64,000 nucleotides of DNA from Hyphomicrobiales bacterium (GTDB taxonomy: Bacteria > Pseudomonadota > Alphaproteobacteria > Rhizobiales > Rhizobiaceae). Each line of letters opens with the position of its first letter. The stretch's first letter is position 1. Shown here piece after piece: positions 58,661 through 64,000 of this stretch. Location: positions 1-64,000 of the forward strand of contig UCFC01000009.1 in assembly GCA_900471515.1 (NCBI GenBank), read 5' to 3'. Position numbers and translations under genes: made by a program. The notes beneath the pieces were generated by a model that did no database searches, was not told where the DNA came from, and worked only from the letters and a program-made list of their open reading frames with translations.

Positions 58661-59986
58661 TCAGCTGGCGCGAATTGTGACTTCTGCGGCCAGACCGCCG
58701 CCCTCGCGATTGTAGAGCCGCACCGAACCGCCAATTGCGGCCGCCAACTGCTGGGCGATGGCGAGACCGAGACCGGCCCCCCCCGTCTCGCGGTTGCGCG
58801 ACTGCTCCAGCCGGAAAAAGGGCTGCATTGCCGCCTCCAGCATGGCATCGGGAATGCCGGGGCCGCGATCCATCACCGTAATGGCGATCGCGCCGTCATC
58901 TTTTCGCTCGACGCCGATTTCGGCGCGCCCCGCAAATTTCAGCGCGTTGTCGATGAAATTGGTCAGGATGCGGCGCAGGGCGTGCGGTTTCGTCGATGCG
59001 ACGCCCTGCACGAGGCCGGCCACGCTGACGGCCTTGTCCATGTCCTGATAGTCGTAGGCGATACTGTCGATGAAGGACGAGAGATCGATGCGGGAAAATT
59101 TCTCGCCGTTGCCATGGGCGCTGCGGGCATAAGCGATACCGTCCTGCACAAGCCGCTCGATCTCCCCGAGATCACGCACCAGCTTGTCCTTTTCGGGAGA
59201 ATCGTCGGCCATATCGGCGCGCAGCCGCATGCGCGTGATCGGTGTCTGCAGATCATGCGAGATTGCCGCAAGGATCTGCACCCGCTCCTCGAGATAGTGA
59301 GCAATCCGTTCGCGCATGGCGTTGAAGGCGCGCGCCGCATGCGCCACCTCGCTTGGCCCGCGCTCGCTGAGCGGCGGGCCTTTCCTGTTGGGATCGAGCG
59401 CGTCGGCGGCAGCCGCCAATGCACCAAGCGGGCGGATCGCCTGGCGCACGGCAAACCAGGTGCAAAGCACGAGGAGCAGCATCTGGACGGCGAGCACATA
59501 GGGCAGCCATGCCGCTATCGGCATGGGCGGGCGCGGCGTGATGTCGATCGTCAAGGGGCTCCCGTCGCTCAGCGTCAGGTGCGCCTGCAGGCGGCTGATA
59601 TGGCCCGGAATGGATTCCAGACGGATCGGGTATGCGCCGCCCACCGCCTCTTCGATCCTGCTGCCGATTTCCCTGCCCTTGGCGGAATTATCGGGGACAC
59701 CGGGCAGGCCCGGCCCAAGCTCGAAACGGTAGTTGCCGCGGCTCAGGCGATCGAGCAGGCCGCTGCGCTGATCCGCCGGCAGGCGGTCGAGAACGGCGAT
59801 CGACGTCGCGACGTCGCTTTCCAGCGTGCCGAGCATGACGGCCGTAGCCGACATGGAACGCTCGACGAAGAGGACCGTGAAGGACAGACCGTAGGCAACC
59901 GCCAGACCCAGCAGCAGAATAAGGAAAAGCCGAGCCCGCAGCGTGCTCGGCCAAAAGCCCGAACGAAGAGCGGCGGGGAGATTCAT
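58661..59986 (-). CDS. Sensor histidine kinase (EnvZ-like)
   Basis: A 441-residue membrane kinase. Two membrane segments (about residues 18-42 and 155-176) flank a periplasmic domain of about 110 residues. A HAMP domain follows (VRQAIRPLGALAAAADAL), then the phosphorylated His in ISHDLQTPITRMRLRADMA (about residue 245) and the ATP-binding boxes NFIDNALKFAG, DRGPGIPD and GGAGLGLAIAQQ. The start overlaps the response-regulator stop (ATGA). The signal is unknown; adjacent oxidative-stress genes (dipZ, ohr) suggest a redox or envelope signal. Confidence 0.93.
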   Translation of the reverse strand: MNLPAALRSGFWPSTLRARLFLILLLGLAVAYGLSFTVLFVERSMSATAVMLGTLESDVATSIAVLDRLPADQRSGLLDRLSRGNYRFELGPGLPGVPDNSAKGREIGSRIEEAVGGAYPIRLESIPGHISRLQAHLTLSDGSPLTIDITPRPPMPIAAWLPYVLAVQMLLLVLCTWFAVRQAIRPLGALAAAADALDPNRKGPPLSERGPSEVAHAARAFNAMRERIAHYLEERVQILAAISHDLQTPITRMRLRADMADDSPEKDKLVRDLGEIERLVQDGIAYARSAHGNGEKFSRIDLSSFIDSIAYDYQDMDKAVSVAGLVQGVASTKPHALRRILTNFIDNALKFAGRAEIGVERKDDGAIAITVMDRGPGIPDAMLEAAMQPFFRLEQSRNRETGGAGLGLAIAQQLAAAIGGSVRLYNREGGGLAAEVTIRAS

Positions 59987-60723
59987 GACCTTGCCTCTTC
60001 AATCTCCACCGGAACGGAAAAGACGTATCCTTCGCTGCGCACCGTCTTGATGTAAGTCGGTTCGCGGGCATCGTCGCCGAGCCGTTGGCGAACGCGGCTG
60101 ACAAGCAGGTCGATGGAGCGGTCGAAGAGGTCCGCGTCCCGGCCCTGGGTCAGGTTCAGGAGCTGGTCGCGGTTGAGGACCCGCTGCGGATGATCGATGA
60201 AGACGCGCAGCAGCCGATATTCGGCGCCGCTCAAAGCAATTTCCGTACCCTGCTTGTCGAGAAGATGCCGGCCGACCGTATCGAGGCGCCAGTCGCCGAA
60301 ACGAAGCCACTGTCCGGCTTCTGAAATCTGCAGGTTGGGCGGCAGGGCGCGGGTTCGGCGCAGAACAGCCTTGATGCGTGCGAGCAGTTCGCGCGCGGCA
60401 AAGGGCTTGGGCAGATAGTCGTCGGCGCCCATTTCCAGCCCAATGATACGGTCCATCTCGTCGCTGCGGGCCGTCAGCATCAGGATCGGCGTCGCCTTGT
60501 GTTTACCGGCCCGCAGTTCGCGGGTGAGCACAAGCCCGTCATCGCCAGGCATCATGAGATCGAGCACGATGAGATCGACCGTGTTGCCTTCGAGAAAACT
60601 GCGCATCTGGCGGCCATCGGCGGCAACGCTCGTACGAAGGCCATTCTTCTTCAGGTAGCTCGAAACCAGTTCGCGGATTTCACGATCGTCGTCGACGATC
60701 AGAATATGGTCGATATGCTCCAT
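59983..60723 (-). CDS. Response regulator (OmpR family)
   Basis: A 246-residue regulator with a receiver domain (DDDREIRELVSSYLKKNG, phospho-acceptor Asp in LIVLDLMMPGDDG about residue 55, Lys in DDYLPKPFAARELLARI) and a C-terminal winged helix of the OmpR type (LSGAEYRLLRVFIDHPQRVL, DRSIDLLVSRVRQRLGD). The frame is open further upstream but ATG 60723 begins a normal receiver domain. It is encoded with the kinase as a coupled pair. Tandem 10-bp repeats near the Tat-hydrolase, DUF488 and dipZ genes are candidate binding sites. Confidence 0.94.
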   Translation of the reverse strand: MEHIDHILIVDDDREIRELVSSYLKKNGLRTSVAADGRQMRSFLEGNTVDLIVLDLMMPGDDGLVLTRELRAGKHKATPILMLTARSDEMDRIIGLEMGADDYLPKPFAARELLARIKAVLRRTRALPPNLQISEAGQWLRFGDWRLDTVGRHLLDKQGTEIALSGAEYRLLRVFIDHPQRVLNRDQLLNLTQGRDADLFDRSIDLLVSRVRQRLGDDAREPTYIKTVRSEGYVFSVPVEIEEARS

Positions 60724-60841
60724 GTCAGGACGTCCGTATCCTCTGTCGGTCAGGCGCAAGGCATCGTCGCCATTCTCTCTTTTGACTCTGAATCGGCGGC
60801 CGCGATACAGGCAAGTGCGTTCGCCGCCGCCATGGCAGGTT

Positions 60842-61882
60842 TCAGAAGCGATCGACATCCAGAATTGCCTGGGCAAAGGCCTGCGGCGCTTCTTGCGGCA
60901 GGTTGTGACCTATACCGCCAGTGATGGTGCGATGCTCGTACCTGCCGGTAAACTTTCCGGCATAGGCCGAAGGTTCCGGATGCGGCGCGCCGTTGGCGTC
61001 ACCCTCCATGGTGATGGTTGGCACGGTGATCACGGGGAAGGCAGCCAGCTTCTTCTCAAGCTCGTCATACTGGCGCTCGCCGTCGACGAGGCCAAGGCGC
61101 CAGCGGTAATTGTGAATGGTGATGGCGACATGGTCTGGGTTTTCGAATGCCTTGGCGGAACGGTCGAAGGTTGCGTCGTCGAAGCTCCATTGCGGCGAAG
61201 CGAGCTTCCAGATCAGCTTGGCGAAATCGTGCCGGTTGGCCTCGTAACCCTCGCGACCGCGCTCGGTGGCGAAGTAGAACTGATACCACCAGGAAAGCTC
61301 GGCCTGCGGCGAAAGCGGCTTCCTGTTGGCCTCCTGGCTGCCGATCAGATAACCGCTGACGGCCACCAGCGCCTTGCAGCGCTCCGGCCAGACAGCGGCC
61401 AGGATATCGGCGGTGCGACCGCCCCAATCGTAACCGCCGATGATGGCCCGCTCAATTTTCAGCGCATCCATAAAGGCGATAATGTCCGAAGCGATTGCGG
61501 CCTGCTGGCCGTTGCGCGGCGTATCGGCGGACAGGAATTCTGTCGCGCCATAGCCGCGCAGGTAGGGGATCAGCACCCGATAGCCGGCATCTGCAAGGAC
61601 CGGCGCCACATCGACGAAACTGTAGATATCATAGGGCCAGCCATGGAGCAGAAGCACGGCCGGCCCATTTGCCGGACCGGCTTCGGCATAGCCGACATTG
61701 AGCACGCCTGCCTCGACCTGCTTCAGCGACGCAAAGGACGTATGCGAGCCGGCCTTGACGGTCTGCACGCCCGCTTGCGATTGCGCGGTCGCGCTGCTGG
61801 CAAGGCCGAATTCGGCCGCCGCCATGGTCACTGCGGCGACACCCAGAAAACGACGCCGCTGAAGATTGATTTGGCTGGACAT
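60842..61882 (-). CDS. Tat-exported alpha/beta hydrolase (epoxide hydrolase-like)
   Basis: A 346-residue hydrolase with a twin-arginine signal (NLQRRRFLGVAAVTMAAAEF, cleavage after ATAQ), so it folds before export. The catalytic domain has LLLHGWPYDIYSFVDVAPVL (oxyanion), GYGATEFL, the nucleophile region IGGYDWGGRTADILAA with Asp in place of Ser as in epoxide hydrolases, and a C-terminal His in ITGGIGHNLPQEAP. The lid domain is rich in aromatic residues. It could act on epoxides, chlorinated compounds or lipid-derived products. GGAGAGAG precedes ATG 61882. It lies 118 bases upstream of the response regulator gene. Confidence 0.88.
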   Translation of the reverse strand: MSSQINLQRRRFLGVAAVTMAAAEFGLASSATAQSQAGVQTVKAGSHTSFASLKQVEAGVLNVGYAEAGPANGPAVLLLHGWPYDIYSFVDVAPVLADAGYRVLIPYLRGYGATEFLSADTPRNGQQAAIASDIIAFMDALKIERAIIGGYDWGGRTADILAAVWPERCKALVAVSGYLIGSQEANRKPLSPQAELSWWYQFYFATERGREGYEANRHDFAKLIWKLASPQWSFDDATFDRSAKAFENPDHVAITIHNYRWRLGLVDGERQYDELEKKLAAFPVITVPTITMEGDANGAPHPEPSAYAGKFTGRYEHRTITGGIGHNLPQEAPQAFAQAILDVDRF

Positions 61883-61990
61883 TGGCTCTCTCCGTTTCGA
61901 GTTGATGGCGGGGAGAAAACAGCCTGCATGTATCACCGATGTTTCGGGCGCCTGCTTCTATTGCATGCCAATGTAGGATCCGGCCTTGCC

Positions 61991-62010
61991 GATACATTCG
62001 GATACATTTG
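61991..62010. promoter_or_regulatory. Tandem 10-bp repeat upstream of the Tat-hydrolase gene
   Basis: GATACATTCG (61991-62000) and GATACATTTG (62001-62010) are adjacent direct repeats with one mismatch. They lie about 110 bases upstream of the hydrolase ATG and just after the DUF488 stop. A 10-bp direct repeat is the spacing used by OmpR-type dimers. Confidence 0.5.
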
Positions 62011-62019
62011 GCTGCCTCT

Positions 62020-62391
62020 TCACCCGAGGATGCATTGGATGAGGAAAGCTCGTAGCGCGATGGCGTTATTGTGTTCGTCATCGCTGGCGGCATAGAGCAG
62101 CGTGACGTTGCCCTTCTTTGCGAAATCGAGTACCTGGCTCACCTCTTCCCCCTTCTGCTGAAGCTCGGACGTGTAGCGCCGGCAGAACTCTTCCCAACGC
62201 TTCGGCTCGTGGTTGAACCAGTGGCGCAGCTCGTTGCTTGGCGCGACATCCTTTAGCCAGGCATCGAGCGCGGCATGCTCCTTGCTCACGCCGCGGGGCC
62301 AGATTCGATCGACCAGAAGGCGCGCGCCATCCGCATCTGCCTTGGGTTCATAGATTCGCCTGGTCTTAATCCTCTCGGGCCCGACCGTCAT
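62020..62391 (-). CDS. DUF488-family protein (YeaO-like)
   Basis: A 123-residue member of DUF488. Recognisable features are TRRIYEPKADADGARLLVDR, IWPRGVSKEHAALDAWLKDVAPS (shown as WPRGVSKEHAALDAWL), RHWFNHEPKRWEEFCRRY and VTLLYAASDDEHNNAIAL. Members are found across bacteria and linked to stress conditions, but no biochemical function is established. GGGAGG lies before ATG 62391. It is divergent from dipZ with 217 bases between the starts. Confidence 0.9.
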   Translation of the reverse strand: MTVGPERIKTRRIYEPKADADGARLLVDRIWPRGVSKEHAALDAWLKDVAPSNELRHWFNHEPKRWEEFCRRYTSELQQKGEEVSQVLDFAKKGNVTLLYAASDDEHNNAIALRAFLIQCILG

Positions 62392-62482
62392 GGCAACCTC
62401 CCGCGCTGCCGACAGCAGCAGGAGGCCGCGGCCGGAGCCAACAACCGGAACAGGATAGCGCAGCCGCGACAAGGGCGCCTCC

Positions 62483-62532
62483 TACACTTTGGTACATTTC
62501 GCCACGAGGCCGGACACATCGGGGATACATCG
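62483..62532. promoter_or_regulatory. Two further tandem repeats between DUF488 and dipZ
   Basis: TACACTTTGG (62483-62492) is followed by TACATTTCGC (62493-62502), and 10 bases later GACACATCGG precedes GATACATCG (62524-62532). All copies share the TACA(T) core of the repeats at 61991-62010. They lie 77-126 bases before the dipZ start and 92-141 bases before the DUF488 start, in the divergent promoter region. Confidence 0.45.
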
Positions 62533-62608
62533 CCTCGACCAGATTGGCACCGTAGCTGGTCGAGCCGCATCGCCGCCGACAACCCGATCACCGGTTTCAA
62601 AGGAAACG

Positions 62609-64000
62609 ATGATGACGCTTCTTGTCATTGCCTATCTCGGAGGGGCGCTGACCATAGTCAGCCCCTGCATCCTCCCCATCCTGCCCTTCGTCTTTGCCCG
62701 CGCTGGACAGCCGTTCTTGCGCGGCACGCTGCCTATGCTGATCGGCATGGCCGCCACTTTCGCGCTGGTGGCGACCCTTGCCGCCGTTGGCGGAAGCTGG
62801 GCGATCAATGCCAACGAATATGGCCGCCTTGCCGCGCTGCTTTTGCTTGTGATCTTCGGCATCAGCCTGATTTCGCCGCGTGTCGCGAGTTTCATCACCC
62901 AGCCGCTCGTCGATTTCGGCAATCGCCTGCTGAACGCGTCCGGCAGGACGGGTGCTGCGCCGACCGCTGCGGGCGCACTCGTTCTCGGTGTCGCAACCGG
63001 CCTGCTTTGGGCGCCCTGCGCAGGACCCATCCTCGGCCTGGTGCTGACCGGTGCCGCATTGCAGGGCGCCAACCTGCAGACGACTTTGCTGCTGCTCGCC
63101 TATGCCGCCGGAGCGGCCACTTCGCTGGCTGTGGCACTTTGCGTCGGCGGGAAGGTCCTTGCCGGCATGAAGAAATCGCTCGGCGTCAGCGAGCGCATTC
63201 GCCAGGGCCTGGGTGGCGCCGTGCTTGCGGGCGTCGCCGTCATCGCGCTCGGCCTCGATACCGGCCTGCTTTCCCAGCTTTCCTATGCCAGCACCACATC
63301 CCTCGAACAGGCTGTGCTCGACAGGTTGAATGTCAGGCCAAGCGACGGCCTGGCCCCTGAGGTCGCAAGCAACGACAAGACGATCGGTCTTGCGGATGCG
63401 ACAAGGCCGTTTCACAGCGATTTGCCCATAGAAGGCCGCGCGCCGTCGCTCGATGGCGCGGTCGCATGGCTGAACTCACCGCCGCTGATGTCGGAGCAAC
63501 TCCGCGGCAAGGTCGTGCTCGTCGATTTCTGGACCTATTCCTGCATCAACTGCATTCGCACCACGCCCTATGTCCGCGCATGGGCCGAGAAGTACCGGGA
63601 CCGGGGTCTGGTCGTCATCGGCGTGCACGCTCCGGAATTCGCCTTCGAGAAGAAGATCGAGAATGTCAAAAGGGCCGTCGGCGACTTCAAGATCGGCTAT
63701 CCCGTCGCCATCGACAACGACTACAGGATCTGGCGCGCCTTCGATAACAGCTATTGGCCGGCCCACTACCTGATCGATGCCAGGGGCCATATCCGTTATC
63801 ACCATTTCGGCGAAGGCAACTACGGCCAGACAGAACAGGCGATCCAGGATCTGCTGCACGAAGCTGGCGGCGACACGGCGGCAAGCGCATTGGTGACGCC
63901 GGATGCGAAGGGCGCGGAAGCAGCGCCCGACCTGAAGCACCTCGGTTCCGGCGAAACCTATATCGGCTATCGTCAGGCCACGAGTTTTGCCTCCAGCGAG
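62609..64000 (+). CDS. dipZ: DipZ-type thiol-disulfide interchange protein (cut by the window edge)
   Basis: The frame runs from ATG 62609 (or 62612; AGGA at 62601-62604) in frame to the window end, giving about 464 residues. Residues 1-220 form a CcdA-like membrane domain with paired cysteines in TIVSPCILPILPF and GLLWAPCAGPILG that pass electrons across the membrane. A periplasmic thioredoxin-like domain follows, with active site FWTYSCINCIRTTPY (about residue 305) and GVHAPEFAFEKKIENV. The missing C-terminus is usually a carbohydrate-binding-like module. Such proteins keep periplasmic thiols reduced, often beside methionine sulfoxide reductases, so msr genes may follow. Confidence 0.92.
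   Translation, partial: MMTLLVIAYLGGALTIVSPCILPILPFVFARAGQPFLRGTLPMLIGMAATFALVATLAAVGGSWAINANEYGRLAALLLLVIFGISLISPRVASFITQPLVDFGNRLLNASGRTGAAPTAAGALVLGVATGLLWAPCAGPILGLVLTGAALQGANLQTTLLLLAYAAGAATSLAVALCVGGKVLAGMKKSLGVSERIRQGLGGAVLAGVAVIALGLDTGLLSQLSYASTTSLEQAVLDRLNVRPSDGLAPEVASNDKTIGLADATRPFHSDLPIEGRAPSLDGAVAWLNSPPLMSEQLRGKVVLVDFWTYSCINCIRTTPYVRAWAEKYRDRGLVVIGVHAPEFAFEKKIENVKRAVGDFKIGYPVAIDNDYRIWRAFDNSYWPAHYLIDARGHIRYHHFGEGNYGQTEQAIQDLLHEAGGDTAASALVTPDAKGAEAAPDLKHLGSGETYIGYRQATSFASSE

Noticed and set aside
60722..62095. Long plus-strand open frame opposite the response regulator and Tat hydrolase
   Set aside because: Antisense to two well-supported genes, no ribosome-binding site and no recognisable domain.
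1..64000. Mobile elements, CRISPR arrays and tRNA or rRNA genes
   Set aside because: I found no transposase or integrase motif, no regularly spaced repeats and no cloverleaf or rRNA sequence. Gene style and base composition look uniform, so there is no clear sign of recent transfer.

Overview
The window (64 kb, GC-rich, strongly GC3-biased coding) looks like a Rhizobiales genome, most probably the Rhizobium/Agrobacterium/Ensifer group. The signs are many ABC and TRAP uptake systems with dedicated regulators, a divergent oxyR-katA pair with a rhizobial-type OxyR site, a chemoreceptor ending in a CheR-type pentapeptide, a gmd-fcl pair and a complete phn (C-P lyase) operon. I see no rRNA, tRNA, CRISPR array, insertion sequence or replication gene. 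The gene content is accessory and catabolic, as on a chromid, megaplasmid or flexible chromosomal segment. No gap between genes exceeds 300 bases. The largest (31680-31941, 38248-38468, 62392-62608, 50411-50625, 20363-20563) hold the regulatory sites listed or nothing I can name.

Layout. 0-2.4 kb: end of an unidentified gene, then gmd-fcl (GDP-L-fucose synthesis). 2.4-7.8 kb: a GntR regulator divergent from an M20 amidohydrolase and a polar amino-acid-type ABC transporter, with a 30-bp palindrome between them. 7.8-11.8 kb: katA/oxyR, a small conserved protein and a MYG1-family protein. 11.9-18 kb: a TRAP transporter with a zinc dehydrogenase, a FadR-type regulator and an Ldh_2-family oxidoreductase (sugar-acid use). 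18-28.8 kb: AraC regulator/GH4 glycosidase, then a DeoR-controlled operon (BadF-type kinase, sugar ABC transporter, AgaS-like SIS protein, KbaZ-like aldolase subunit, ATPase), probably for a galacto- or amino-sugar. 28.9-36 kb: chemoreceptor, cupin, MFS carrier and two divergent proline-type peptidases.

36-55 kb is the most interesting part. An EEP-fold phosphoesterase lies divergent to a protein that fuses a LacI-type DNA-binding head to a PfkB sugar-kinase domain. Next comes a UgpBAEC-like ABC transporter with a GpdQ-like metallophosphodiesterase, then phnF-GHIJKLM, phnC-D-E-E and a second PfkB kinase. Both large operons carry similar upstream sequences built on 11-bp units and resembling PHO boxes, so the block reads as a phosphorus-scavenging island for phosphodiesters and phosphonates. 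Its PhnJ lacks all four iron-sulfur/catalytic cysteines of the E. coli enzyme, and phnN and phnP are missing.

55-64 kb: a leaderless HtrA-type protease, a haloalkane dehalogenase with TetR regulator, a 44-residue peptide gene, ohr, an EnvZ/OmpR-type two-component system, a Tat-exported alpha/beta hydrolase, a DUF488 protein and the start of dipZ. Tandem 10-bp repeats near the last three genes may be sites for the response regulator.
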